From: Primula veris
Taxonomy: Eukaryota; Streptophyta; Magnoliopsida; Ericales; Primulaceae
Assembly: GCA_963682055.1 (NCBI GenBank)
Contig: OY821751.1
Location: forward strand, 1,116,001 to 1,180,000
Direction of reading: 5' to 3'
Length of the DNA stretch: 64,000 bases
Shown here: piece by piece, positions 23,966 through 34,368 of the stretch
Position numbering within the stretch: position 1 is the first letter of the stretch
How the letters are laid out: each line of letters begins with the position of its first letter
Made by a program: the position numbers and the translations under genes
Notes under the pieces: generated by a model
Told to the model about the DNA's origin: nothing
Databases searched by the model: none
Seen by the model: the letters and a program-made list of their open reading frames with translations, nothing else

Positions 23966-24017
23966 CACCTATTCTCAAGCATAACATTCACTCTCTCAAT
24001 ACTCAATATTAAATAAA

Positions 24018-24581
24018 ATGCAACCTATCGACAGTAGCGAATTTCATAATCAAGTTTCTTCTTACCCAAACATGTATAATGGTTATCCACCTTGTCTTGG
24101 CTTTTCTCAAAACAATGCACGTAGTCCCGTTTACAACTTACAAAACAACCCTCAGATGCAAGATTTTAACGCACGAAGGGCGTCGTTTAGCAGTAACAAC
24201 TCAACGTCAGATGAAGCAGATGAGCAGCAAATAGATATAATCAACGAGAGAAAGCAAAGGAGAATGATATCCAACCGGGAATCTGCACGCAGATCACGTA
24301 TGCGTAAGCAAAAACACCTCGACGAGCTTTGGTCACAAGTTCTTTGGCTCAGAAATGAAAACCATCATTTATTGAATAGGTTGAATAATTTATCAGAATC
24401 TCATGATAAGGCGGTTCAAGAGAATGTTCAGCTTAAGGAAGAGTCTTCCGAGCTTCGCCAGGTCATAACCAATATGCAGCTCAGTAGCCCTTTGCCTTTT
24501 CTAAGAGATTTGGATGATATAAACTGTGACATGGCATATCTCAGAACTGAATCTTCAAACCAGTCCGATACAAGTCCTTAA
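24018..24581 (+). CDS. Intronless bZIP transcription factor, group S (bZIP43-like)
   Basis: A 187-residue protein read from the first ATG after the TATA box. Residues about 78-100 form the basic region with RMISNRESARRSRMRKQKHL, which has the invariant N-x7-R DNA-contact pattern, and a leucine zipper follows (LDELWSQVLWLRNEN, LLNRLNNL, further heptads to about 145). The flanks are low-complexity, rich in N, S and Q. Small size, no intron and a basic region near the middle are typical of plant group S bZIPs, and the WSQVLWLRNENH segment recalls the bZIP42/43/48 branch. Group S factors bind ACGT-core elements as dimers in the nucleus. The sucrose-control upstream reading frame of group S1 is not seen; the leader is too short for it. 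No paralogue lies nearby. Confidence 0.9.
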   Translation: MQPIDSSEFHNQVSSYPNMYNGYPPCLGFSQNNARSPVYNLQNNPQMQDFNARRASFSSNNSTSDEADEQQIDIINERKQRRMISNRESARRSRMRKQKHLDELWSQVLWLRNENHHLLNRLNNLSESHDKAVQENVQLKEESSELRQVITNMQLSSPLPFLRDLDDINCDMAYLRTESSNQSDTSP

Positions 24582-26034
24582 TATGACCATTATATTCAAT
24601 AACTTGTCCAAGTCCATCGTCTTTCTAGAATTGATTATCAACTGCAGCGCAGCTTTTGCGCTTGACTTATTTACTTTTTTCTTGAAAGTCCTGTATAACT
24701 GGTTCCAAGCTTAAAAGCCTGAAACCTTTTGGTTTTCATGGCCTGAAAATCTTGGAGTATTAAACTAGATAAACTCGGTTTTTTGTTTTCCTCAAGTAAG
24801 CCAGCTTATTTGCTTTATAACTGCAGCAAACAAGCCTGCGGAGTTGGAAAATGAATAATATCTATTTCCATTTTGTTATTATTGTGACACCTACTATTTT
24901 ATTCAGGAAACTGCAAGTTCACTGACATATACTTCATCGACATATAGTCATTTTTTTTAGATGAAGAGTAACTTAAGCAATGGGCAAATACTTGGAAAAG
25001 GTCATCACAGAAAACGTGAAAAAAGCACTTTACTAACTAAGATAGAACATCATAGCAACAAAGAATGACTACAAAAGTTAGCGTGATCCAAGTACTTATC
25101 GGGGACACTTGTGAGAACAAAAGTTTTTACCATACAAACATTGATCTATACAAACTGCATATAATGTCTACAAATTTGATGCAATTAAGTTAAGGAACAA
25201 ATTGTATACGAGGTTCATTCTTGGGAAAAAGAGTTTCCTTAGAAATTATTATTATGCTTATGATCAAAATCATTAAATGTGAAGAACGTGACAGAACTCA
25301 AGCAAGCCTGACTGCGTATTTAAATAAATAAGTTTTTCGTTCGACTAGATTGGATGTTGGACCATTATATGCAACTTAGTAAAAACTTAAAATTATGTAA
25401 AGAGTACAAGACGACACTAGAAGTCACGTAAACTCGACTTAAAACACTAAACGTAATGGCGATTTCACCATAAAACGAGCTTTGTAGAGAGAAACAAAGA
25501 GAGAGATATTGAACCAAATATATTTGATTAAAGAGACAATTAATTCGATTAAAAAAAAAAAAAGAAGAGACAGTTAATTCGGTATTGGTTCCATATAGAC
25601 ATGTTATCCTATGACACCTAACAACTATTAATAACTACATATTCAATACAGGGAAATGGAAAAATAACAGAATTAAGGCATATATTTCAACAATTAAGAC
25701 ATTAAATTGTTGAATAAAATTGTGGCATAATGTAAAATTGTAACTAAAACGTATCAAGTAGAAAGTAAGAGCTTCAATAAAATAGCATATACGGTACTAA
25801 TTTGGTTAGTGAAAGTCGACAAAAGGTGAATATTTACTTAGTTGTTAATTCCATAAAATTTGTACATGAATATTATTTACCCCCTCCAAGATTTAGCCAC
25901 TTACGAATCAACAAATTTTAAACAAAATATTTATTAGAACCAAACCCAATCAAACCAAAACCAACAAGTGTCAATTTAGTTCGTTCGTTTCAGTCGGTTT
26001 TAAATTTATGGGAAAAAGAACACGAAATTAAAAG
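24582..26034. other. Intergenic DNA between the bZIP gene and the gypsy element
   Basis: The 3' UTR of the bZIP gene must lie at its start. Apart from a piece of the dispersed AAGCTT phrase family at 24700-24840, I see no repeat end or gene. Confidence 0.45.
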
Positions 26035-26599
26035 TGATAGAACATAAAAATCAGACCCGAATATTTTTCGGGTCATAATCAACTCACTTTATAAATGGGT
26101 ATCCAACGCTTAATGGGTCATCTCATATTGGTTATAGGAATTGAGGTGCTACTACCCAAAGCCCAAGCCCAATCAAATGGGGACCCTTGTCTGAGAAATC
26201 CCTGGGATGAAGACATTTGTCACTATCCTAGAAGGCGCAGTTGCCTATAAATAGCCCACTACCCCTCCTAGAAAAGGACCAGAAAATCTATCCAAAAAAT
26301 ATAGAGAGAAGTTAAGAAAAGAGAGAAACTAACCAAAGCATATCACATCGAGAAACAAACCGAGAAAAGACAGCCGAGCACCGAATAAAAGAGGAGAAAG
26401 ATCAAGACGAGAGATTAAATAGTTATATCGAGCATAATTGTAAAATCGGAATACGAATCCGAACAAGTGTAGTAGTCCGAACAAGGATAATAATCCGAGC
26501 AATAATAAAGATCAGGAAGTATCATTTATTCACGTCGATTTGTCATTTTTATCTTCGTTGAAAAGCCTAACGCGACCGACCAAAGTTATGGCTTTATCA
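26035..26599 (+). repeat. 5' LTR of the gypsy element
   Basis: Begins TGATAGAACAT and ends GCTTTATCA. It contains GCCTATAAATAGCCC near 26247, a TATA box that should start the genomic transcript. It differs from the 3' LTR at two places seen by eye: ATTTGTCACT versus ATTTGCCACT, and CGAGCATAAT versus CGAGTATAAT. Confidence 0.95.
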
Positions 26600-26601
26600 A
26601 A

Positions 26602-26619
26602 TGGCGCCGTCTCCGGGAA
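26602..26619 (+). promoter_or_regulatory. Primer binding site (tRNA-Asp type)
   Basis: TGGCGCCGTCTCCGGGAA begins two bases after the LTR. Plant Athila and Tat elements commonly carry TGGCGCCGTTGCCGGGGA here, complementary to the 3' end of tRNA-Asp; this copy has a TT-to-CT type change inside and a change near the end. Confidence 0.85.
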
Positions 26620-26678
26620 TCATCTAGTTCCCAACTAGTTTAGAATTCGAATACCAATACTCTGCCAGACGAGCGACA

Positions 26679-27290
26679 ATGGTTACCAATGAAGAGGAAA
26701 CCCATCCCGAGATAGTAGAAACCAATAACCAAAACACGCAAATTAGCCAACAAGACCTCGACGATCTACTCGCTATCCGCGACAGATATGAAGCTATCCA
26801 ATCCGGAAACCAACCAACAACCTCCTACGCAAACCAAGAACAGCCGATCGAACCACCTCGACATTTCATCGAAGGGATTGTCGACGAACACATTTCGTCC
26901 TCGGAGGACGAACAAGACGTGCCCGTATTAAGGCGTGCACGAAGACGCTTAACCGGGTCCCAAGCAGGGCCAAGCCCTAGAGTCCCTTTGCCCACGACCT
27001 CGGTCAACTCTGGTGCCCGTTTACAAACGGACGAGGCTAATCAGTTTGGCATGCCCGAGGATCGTGTACTCGGACAGTCGCCACGACTGCCGACTAATTC
27101 TCCGAGGGTGATTACACCACCCACGGTGGAGGTACAACATGTCGTTCCCTTAGCCGATGAAAGGAACTACACACAGCTACAAGCTCAGCTGGCGGCATGC
27201 ATGACGGCCATGACAGCGGCCGGCATCGCATTGCCAGTTATCCAACCCAACAAAGACCCACGCCATGAAGGGGAAGATTCTGCCTACAGA
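26679..27290 (+). pseudogene. gag N-terminal fragment of the gypsy element
   Basis: An open frame starts at the first ATG 60 bases after the primer site and runs about 200 codons before its sequence stops looking like gag. It is hydrophilic, rich in E, Q, P and T, and reaches YTQLQAQLAACMTAMTAAG and IQPNKDP. In intact Tat elements the capsid and nucleocapsid domains, a protease and the whole reverse transcriptase would follow. Here the text passes straight into integrase in another frame, so the deletion junction lies at about 27255-27330; the frame stays open to 27368 only by chance. No CCHC knuckle is left. Confidence 0.75.
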
Positions 27291-27299
27291 GCCGCCTTG

Positions 27300-28203
27300 G
27301 AGGCAGCGGGTCGGGCCGGTATCAGCACCATGGCCGTTCGCTCAATGGGCAATCGACTTGGTCGGTAAACTCCCAAGAGCACCTGGGAATGTGGAATATC
27401 TAATCGTTGCGACTGATTATTTCACCAAATGGGTCGAAGCAAAACCCCTCCGAGAAATCAAAGCCAGCAACGTCAAACAATTCATTTGGGAATACATCAT
27501 AACCAGGTTCGGTATACCGTACGCAATAGTCGCCGACAACGGAACCCAGTTCAAAGATGCCAATTTACAGCTGTGGTACGAGGAACTCGGTATCCGAAAA
27601 TTCTATTCGACGCCGACATACCCACAAGGGAACGGGCAAGCCGAAGTGTCAAACCGAACAATATTAGACGGCATCAAGACCACCCTTGAACAAGCAAAGG
27701 GGAGGTGGCCCGAGCGGCTACTCAACGTTTTATGGTCATGCCGAACTACACCCAAGACGGGCACCAAGGAAACCCCGTTTAGCTTAGCATACGGTGTTGA
27801 GGCCATCATACCGACAGAGATCGGGCTACCCACGCTCCGAACAACGTTGGTCGAGCAGGGAAATAATGAACAAAGAATGAGAGAAGAGCTCGACATGATA
27901 GACGAGAAACGAGAGATAGCGGCCCTTACCTTAGCTAAATACCAACAAAGCATAAAGCAAACCTATGACAAGAGAGTAAAAGGGTCTAAAGAATTCATGG
28001 TAGGAGAACTGGTGCTGCGACGAGTGACGGTCTATACCCGCAACGAAATACATGGCAAACTAAGCCCTACCTGGGAAGGCCCATACGAAATCGTCAAGCA
28101 AACAAGTCCAGTCTCTTACAAAATCAAAAGCATCCTGTTCGCCAACAGCCGAGGGGAAAAGAATTCTTGGAATGTGGCTAACTTAAAGAAGTACTACGTA
28201 TAG
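27300..28203 (+). pseudogene. Integrase core and C-terminal end, truncated pol
   Basis: The frame is open to 28203 and reads as a Ty3/gypsy integrase from about 27325. The three catalytic acidic residues are visible in QWAIDLVGKLP (D), IVADNGTQF (D) and GQAEVSNRT (E). The GPY/F-type segment WEGPYEIVKQT and a terminus NVANLKKYYV are present, as in Tat-lineage pol ends. The N-terminal HHCC zinc finger, RNase H, reverse transcriptase and protease are missing. It has no start codon of its own that makes biological sense, and the upstream gag fragment is in a different frame, so an active integrase from this copy is unlikely. Confidence 0.88.
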
Positions 28204-28310
28204 GCAATCCTCCGAATACAAGTACAAGTACAGGTGCTACCTTACCCTTCTTGCTTAATGGCATTATCTTTCTTCTTTTGAATGAATAAAATATATTACT
28301 ATGCTGTCTA

Positions 28311-29443
28311 CTAATACTATGAAATTCCCAACATGGCCGAAGTGCCTAAGAAATACTATGAAATCCCATAAATGGCGTGTTACCGAAGGAACGTCTAGGG
28401 ATACTATGAAATTCCCAACATGGCCGAAGTGCCTAGGAATACTATGAAAGTCCGTAAATGGCGTGTTACCAAATGAACGTCTAGGCATACTATGAAATTC
28501 CCAACATGGCCGAAGTGCCTAGGAATACTATGAAAGTCCGTAAATGGCGTGTTACCAAATGAACGTCTAGGCATATTATGAAATTCCCAACATGGCCGAA
28601 GTGCCTAGGAATACTATGAAATTCCGTAAATGGCGTGTTACCGAAGGAACGTCTAGGGATACTATGAAATTCCCAACATGGCCGAAGTGCCTAAGAAATA
28701 CTATGAAATCCCGTAAATGGCGTGTTACCGAAGGAACGTCTAGGGATACTATGAAATTCCCAACATGGCCGAAGTGCCTAGGAATACTATGAAAGTCCGT
28801 AAATGGCGTGTTACCAAATGAACGTCTAGGCATACTATGAAATTCCCAACATGGCCGAAGTGCCTAAGAAATACTATGAAATCCCGTAAATGGCGTGTTA
28901 CCGAAGGAACGTCTAGGGATACTATGAAATTCCCAACATGGCCGAAGTGCCTAGGAATACTATGAAAGTCCGTAAATGGCGTGTTACCAAATGAACGTCT
29001 AGGCATACTATGAAATTCCCAACATGGCCGAAGTGCCTAGGAATACTATGAAAGTCCGTAAATGGCGTGTTACCAAATGAACGTCTAGGCATATTATGAA
29101 ATTCCCAACATGGCCGAAGTGCCTAGGAATACTATGAAAGTCCGTAAATGGCGTGTTACCAAATGAACGTCTAGGCATATTATGAAATTCCCAACATGGC
29201 CGAAGTGCCTAGGAATACTATGAAAGTCCGTAAATGGCGTGTTACCAAATGAACGTCTAGGCATATTATGAAATTCCCAACATGGCCGAAGTGCCTAGGA
29301 ATACTATGAAAGTCCGTAAATGGCGTGTTACCAAATGAACGTCTAGGCATACTATGAAATTCCCAACATGGCCGAAGTGCCTAGGAATACTATGAAATTC
29401 CCAACATGGCGTGTTACCGAAGGAACGCCTAGGAATACTATGA
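28311..29443. repeat. 86-base tandem repeat array, about 13 copies
   Basis: Each unit runs ACTATGAAATTCCCAACATGG...GAACGTCTAGG and is 86-87 bases. The unit is itself a diverged dimer of two halves of about 43 bases, both starting ACTATGAAA and ending in a CTAGG-like word. Copies alternate between a few sequence variants (TTACCAAATGAACG and TTACCGAAGGAACG). It lies between integrase and the antisense genes, a usual place for tandem arrays in Tat-lineage elements. The short open frames inside it are artefacts. Units are contiguous, so this is not CRISPR. Confidence 0.93.
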
Positions 29444-29741
29444 AATTTATATGCAGGTACAATGCAAGGAATTATTCAGATCCACTTTACGACGGCGATG
29501 TAATATAAATTGGCTAAAACAATGAAGGAGAATCAATCTAAACAACAAAATATCAACAAAAAGCATCTCCAAAACAGGAATAACGAAATAACAAATGATT
29601 TGGCAAGGAAAAATCGATCCGATCAATTAAATAGCAATACGGCAATGGAAAGGTACAAAACAGGAATCAAGAAATCACATATATAATCCTCGCCCGCATT
29701 ACGGAGGCAACAAGAAGATCAACGACACTAAACAGATTCAT
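29444..29741. other. Spacer between tandem array and antisense genes
   Basis: Non-coding on both strands as far as I can see. It should hold the 3' UTR and end of the minus-strand transcript. Confidence 0.4.
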
Positions 29742-30393
29742 TTAAGAAGAACTACTGCAGGAGGAGCACGACGGTAAATGACCGAGCTCAATCTCTTCGT
29801 CATCCGTCGTTGTGTACCCATCAGACTCATCACCATCAAAACGCTCCTCAGAAATGAGGGCATCAAAATTGGTCGTATGAGCCCCAACACAGGTCAGCGT
29901 CTGAAGCCGCGCGTTGAACTCGGCTTCTTTGGCGGACTCGTGAGCATCCGAGGCCGCTTTACGGCGATCATCGTCAAAAGAAAGGTCACGGCGAGCTTCA
30001 ATCACAGCGGCGGAAGCATCGTACCTGGCGCGGGACAAACGGAAATACTTCACCAAAACGTTGGCCTTGGTCACAAGCAACTTTAATTTGCCGAAGTACT
30101 CGCCCTTTGCACGCCAGTATCGATCCAAACGACGCTCCTGAACCTCAACAGCATGCTCGGCACGGCGAACGTATTCCCGAAAAGAGGCCGCCTGGGTTTT
30201 CAGCTTGGTCCGCAGTCGAACACATTGGTCAGTCAATTCGACATTTTTGCTCATCAAAACAATGTAGGGCCACCTGTCAGGCACCTCACTAGCCGCACCA
30301 GATGAGACCTCGTCCCGGGCAGCACCAGTAGGTCCTAACCCCGGGTTAACTAGGCATGGAGAACCAGCCTGGTGCGACGTAGTAGCATGTGCC
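29742..30393 (-). CDS. Antisense coiled-coil reading frame, likely 3'-terminal exon
   Basis: The minus-strand frame is open from a possible acceptor at about 30394 (a C/T-rich stretch ending TTTTTTATAG) to a stop at 29742. It has no convincing ATG near its start, so an exon spliced from upstream is more likely than a separate gene. The core SKNVELTDQCVRLRTKLKT through FNARLQTL is helical and charged, with heptad-like spacing, then comes an acidic tail (DGDESDGYTTTDDEEIELG) and a CSSCSSSS end. No known family signature beyond its resemblance to coiled-coil tails of antisense proteins in other gypsy elements. Base composition is richer in G and C than the flanking host DNA, like the other antisense frames. 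Confidence 0.55.
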
Positions 30394-30433
30394 TATAAAA
30401 AAAAAGAGGGGGGGAGAAGAACGAGAAGAGATG

Positions 30434-30470
<37 letters not shown>
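30434..30470. repeat. Poly(A) tract (poly(T) on the antisense strand)
   Basis: About 36 A in a row with few interruptions, followed by three copies of a GAAAACGACAAAACAAGATACAAA-like unit (24 bases or so, 30469-30532). On the minus strand this is a poly(T) run between the stop of one coiled-coil frame and the acceptor-like start of the next. Confidence 0.85.
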
Positions 30471-30541
30471 AAACGACAAAACAAGATACAAAGAAAACGA
30501 CAAAACAAGATACAAAGAAAACGACAAAACAAGCTATTTTA

Positions 30542-31207
30542 TTAATCCGACAACCCCTCAACAGACGCCGAAGTCTCTACTACATCGGCAAAATGAATAT
30601 CTCGCAATGAATTAATTTGCGTCCCCAAACGCTCACGAATGACCGCCTCGATTCGGTTCAAGGCAACAGTGGTTTCAGTCACCCCGGCCTCCGCATCCAC
30701 CATGCGCTCCGCCCGGGACACACCACTCATTCCTTTTATATGCTCCAGCACCTCTAAGGCGCGAGCTCGGGCCCAATACGCTTTGGCGAAGGATAGCAGC
30801 AGATCCGCGTCCTCGAAAACAGCCCCAAGGACCAAGCTCAAGCTCGTCACACGACCTCGGGCTTCATCACGAGAACGTCGTAGGGCACTGAGAAGTTCCT
30901 TTGCTTTACCCTTATTTGCCGTATAATGGGCAGTCTTTTTACTAAATTTCTCTCCCAAATCACGTAACCGGATCGCCAGGTTGGAAAAATGAATATTCAG
31001 ACCCTCGATTTCCTGATAGGCACAAGTCAATTTCGCGGTAAGGGACGCGTTAGACCTTTCCAAATCCTCCATTACGTCACCTACACTACGACTAGGCGAG
31101 GTCCAGACCACCATGGCAAGGGGGTTATTTGGTACCTGACAATATTTTGTTTTCATATCCTTCAAAATATGACGACCATCAAAAGAAATTAACCCAAGCA
31201 AGCCCAA
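30542..31207 (-). CDS. Antisense coiled-coil reading frame
   Basis: The minus strand is open over 221 codons. An acceptor-like ATTGTCAG lies just before VPNNPLAMVVWTSP, so either the frame starts at the upstream ATG (31207) or, as I think more likely, it is an exon joined to an upstream part. The protein is mainly helical: RSVGDVMEDLERSNASLTAK, AYQEIEGLN, KAKELLSALRRSRDEARGR, and VTETTVALNRIEAVIRERLG, ending SVEGLSD. No catalytic motif is visible. It lies between two poly(T) tracts (minus strand) and has the same orientation and composition as its neighbours. Function unknown; oligomerisation through the coiled coil is the most that can be inferred. Confidence 0.55.
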   Translation of the reverse strand: MGLLGLISFDGRHILKDMKTKYCQVPNNPLAMVVWTSPSRSVGDVMEDLERSNASLTAKLTCAYQEIEGLNIHFSNLAIRLRDLGEKFSKKTAHYTANKGKAKELLSALRRSRDEARGRVTSLSLVLGAVFEDADLLLSFAKAYWARARALEVLEHIKGMSGVSRAERMVDAEAGVTETTVALNRIEAVIRERLGTQINSLRDIHFADVVETSASVEGLSD

Positions 31208-31273
31208 CAGAAAGAAACCACAACACCTATATTATCACTTCCCCAAAAGAATCTGTTTCTAGATACCACCAAA

Positions 31274-31277
31274 AAAA

Positions 31278-31321
<44 letters not shown>
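31274..31321. repeat. Poly(A) tract (poly(T) on the antisense strand)
   Basis: Nearly 45 A with one short interruption at the left. On the minus strand it is a poly(T) run immediately downstream of the stop codon of the five-exon gene and upstream of the next coiled-coil frame. Confidence 0.85.
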
Positions 31322-31325
<4 letters not shown>

Positions 31326-31343
31326 ACAATGCCAGAAAGATAG

Positions 31344-33306
31344 TCAAGGTTCCACCTGAGGAGATGTTGGTGGGGGAACAACAGTAGAATCCGGTCGAGG
31401 AGTGGACGCGGTCGACATAGAATGCGGACGCAGCGCTGTCGAAATGGTCTGCCCCGGTAGCCGCGGAAGCTCTTCTTCACGAAGATTCGCCCAGTCCAAG
31501 GGTTTCGGCGGTGCACCATGCGGACACGGATACACCAACTCCGACCACGCCCTATCCGACAGAGGAACATTCGCGAAATTGAGCGCCCGCACATGAGCGC
31601 AGTATACAGAAAAGTTGGCCATCATCGCTAACTTTTTCCGCTCCTCCGCCTGTGCCGTTTTCAGGGCAGACACCTTAGCCTTCTCGGCTTCCACGTCCTC
31701 AGCCAGGAGCAAGTTCTCCTCCTCTACTTCGCCGTACTTAGCGGCCATGCTCTCTTTTTCCACCCTCAATTTCTCGACCTCCTCGGTCAGGTGCAGGAAG
31801 TCCACCGACAGTTTGTCATAATTCTCGCCCAGGGTTTTCTTCTCGGCGACCAATTTCTCCTTCTCAGCCACAAGATTATCCTTCTCGGCCACCAACTTCT
31901 CTTTCTCAGCCCCTAGAGCTCCCAGTTGATCCCGTAGCGCCACGGCACTCACAGCAATCTGCACTTCAACACATTAGTTTCCACATAAAATACAAGTACC
32001 AAACCTATATAGTGCAATACGAGCCCCACATACCCTCAGCGCATCTGCGTGGGTCTGCTCTATAACTGACATAGTAGGTTGGGCAGATAGCTTTTCTGCA
32101 TTCTTAAACACAAGGGGTTTCAGAGCCGTATACCCCATCTTCAGCGTTCTCGGTTGATCCAGCAGTTCACCCCTACATCGGTCAATGTACCGGGTCATTG
32201 CAACCCCGTCCACCAACCCCTTCTCGGATCCGTCGAGAGTCTCACCCTCGACACCCATCACATCATCCCCGGCATTCTCTTCGCCGCCTTCCATCTCCAC
32301 CCCCACGTCCTCCTCCAACTGCTCAATCTCAGGGGCCCTATGCCCGATCACTTCCTCATTACGGAGGGGCGAGCACACGGACAACTCTATCGGACCCTCG
32401 GTGGGGATAGGCGAGATAACCGGCAAAGTCATCGTACCCTCTCCCATATTCGTCAAGAGGTTCATATATCCGAATACATCGTCGACCGACCCCTGAAACA
32501 CAATAATACCCATAGACCGGGCAAGAGCGAGGGTAACCAATTGAGAAGTCAGTAGCTGAAACAAGACGACTAATAAAGCAAAGCACTAGCGAACCAAATG
32601 ACAAACAACCAAATGACAAGAAAATCATACTACATATACACATACCTCGCCCGGAGCAGAGGCATCCTCGGCGGTATCCCCTTGCGCAGCGGCAAACACC
32701 CCCTCGCCAGAGCCAACGTCAGCATCTTCCTCGGTAACCGAAGTATCAGTTCCCCTAGCCCTCTTCGTTGCTTCAACAACAGGGTCAGCTGCGCGACGCT
32801 TAGAACGAACGGCTCTTTTCCCAAGCCGCGTAGCACATCGAGCCTGAACCACCTTTAAAAGAACGAGGCCACCCAATTTGTAAAAGGCAGTCGAAGACCC
32901 CCAGTAAAGAATGCCGACGAACGCACAGCTACCTCGCCGGCAGGAACAAATCCCAGCACCTCCTCGTCCGAAATAGGAAGCCGAATATGTACGTTGTCGG
33001 GTATTCCGGCGAGTTCTTTAAAATCCTTCTCCACGAATGTGCCAACTTGGGCCACGCTTTGGGTCAAAATTTCCTATACAAAGATCATCAACAGTCCATC
33101 AATATACTAACCAAATACACACACCAGAACCACATCAATAGAACGAGAGCCACCCCCCCCCCCATGCACATTATATCAGAATCATCAGACATATATAGCT
33201 AACCTGAACCATATACCAACGACACACCTATGACCGCAACGACAAATCAAATACAACTCTTAAAAGAGGGAAAGGGGGAGAACGGAAAATCACTTACAGT
33301 TATCAT
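31344..33306 (-). CDS. Five-exon antisense gene inside the gypsy element, 476-residue coiled-coil protein
   Basis: Minus-strand exons 33306-33298, 33073-32933, 32852-32646, 32492-32034 and 31958-31344 have GT-AG borders, and every intron is phase 0. The first exon is only ATG plus two codons before GTAAGT. The predicted protein has an acidic N-terminal part (RLPISDEEVLGFVPAGE), a basic nuclear-signal-like stretch (LGKRAVRSKRRAA), a long acidic middle (EQLEEDVGVEMEGGEENAGD), then a coiled coil (EKEKLVAEKDNLVAEKEK with seven-residue periodicity) and a proline-rich tail. Intron 2, if retained, reads SAFFTGGLRLPFTNWVASFF, which resembles the start of the plant putative-gypsy-type transposon domain (PF04195); that likeness is from memory. 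Antisense genes are known in Tat-lineage elements such as Grande. Splicing is inferred, function unknown. Confidence 0.62.
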
Positions 33307-34005
33307 TATGAGCAAGCAAGCGCGAACAGCAGCAAGTCTTCCAACAAAAACACGAAACCCTAGATCAAGCGGCCGAACTCTTTTCCTTTTTGGCGGGAAG
33401 AATATGCTTTAGAGAGAGAGATATTTTCTTCAGCGAATTTTGTGATAAAAATAAACAGGACTACTTGGCACAATAAAAAGGAGTGGAGTCACAAAAGGAA
33501 TAAAATAATAACCGTCCTTTCGTGTACCAGAGGTTTCCCTTTTTTTCCAACCATACAAAAGTCAACAACCGCTGCTCTTTTTCATATTTCAACGCTCCAG
33601 ATTTCGCCACGTCAGCGCATATCCCACTACCCAAGGCAGTTCCATCATTACACCTAAATAAACGGCCAGTGGACCCTACCACGAAAAGCTTCCCATATAC
33701 GCTACCAATTTTATCACACCAAGAATGTCCCCCGATAAAGTTCCTCGACTCCCAACCATTTCTTACCCAAATGGCATACCGAACAAGGTGCACGGAGACC
33801 GTTTCTAGCTTGATGACAGGGAGCATCAAGTCTAACAACGCTCTCCGGGGGGATAACCGGGCATATTGTTCGATGTATGCTCAGAAAAAAAAAGAGAGAA
33901 GCAAGCAGGAAATAAAATAGGACAGAATCAAATGCAAGGCAAGTTTTATTCATCCACAAAGGGGGAAACACAAACAATACAACAGAAAAAGAAAATACAC
34001 ACATC
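33307..34005. other. Leader of the five-exon antisense gene and spacer
   Basis: On the minus strand 33420-33307 reads like a plant leader (CTCTCTCTCT, then CTAGGGTTTCGTG) before the start codon. The rest (33440-34005) has short open frames on both strands with no family signature; I do not call a gene there. Confidence 0.4.
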
Positions 34006-34368
34006 CTACTTTTTCGAACTATCCCCCATAGCAACATCCCTCTTCGCCAAAAGTTCCTCCAGACGCTCCTTCTCCCTAATCAAACGAGAAATCGCCATCT
34101 CAGCCTGTTTCAAGGCGTAAGACTGAGACTCGCATTTTTGCTCGGCCTTGAAACGAGCAGTGCCCTCCTCGTCCCAATATTGTTTAAACCTCCTCGCTTC
34201 AGTCCGAGCACACATGAGATCATGTTTCAGCCATGACATCTCAATTTTTTTTAGTTGAAGAGGAGTCAAATCCTCCTCCCCAAAGCCAGGGGGACGGGGT
34301 AGCAAAAAGGTAGGCTCCTCTTCCATAAGGGCTTTCTTTTTGGAGGCAGACCTAGTGATGGGAGCCAT
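34006..34368 (-). CDS. Antisense small coiled-coil gene E
   Basis: A 120-residue protein starting MAPITRSASKKKALMEEEP, then PRPPGFGEEDLTPLQLKK, then a helical stretch with many charged residues (ARTEARRFKQYWDEEGTARF, MAISRLIREKERLEELLAK). The start codon is the first ATG after a minus-strand TATA box (CTATAAATGCTCCC, 34444-34437) 69 bases upstream. The short basic N-terminus could be a nuclear signal. No known domain is recognised. It is the largest-spacing neighbour of the five-exon gene and the first of five similar small genes between here and the 3' LTR. Confidence 0.6.
   Translation of the reverse strand: MAPITRSASKKKALMEEEPTFLLPRPPGFGEEDLTPLQLKKIEMSWLKHDLMCARTEARRFKQYWDEEGTARFKAEQKCESQSYALKQAEMAISRLIREKERLEELLAKRDVAMGDSSKK

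Noticed and set aside
28264..29006. Several open frames of 66-85 codons with repeating protein sequence
   Set aside because: They follow the 86-base tandem array, whose unit length is not kept to a multiple of three, and match no protein.
28311..29443. Regular repeat array considered as CRISPR
   Set aside because: Units are contiguous without unique spacers, and the setting is a plant retrotransposon.
29778..33920. Plus-strand frames opposite the antisense genes (for example 30639-30926, 32154-32555)
   Set aside because: They are shadows: low-complexity R/S/P-rich translations opposite coiled-coil coding.
33440..33990. Open frames on both strands between the five-exon gene and gene E
   Set aside because: No TATA box, coiled coil or shared start with the other antisense genes; too little support for a gene.
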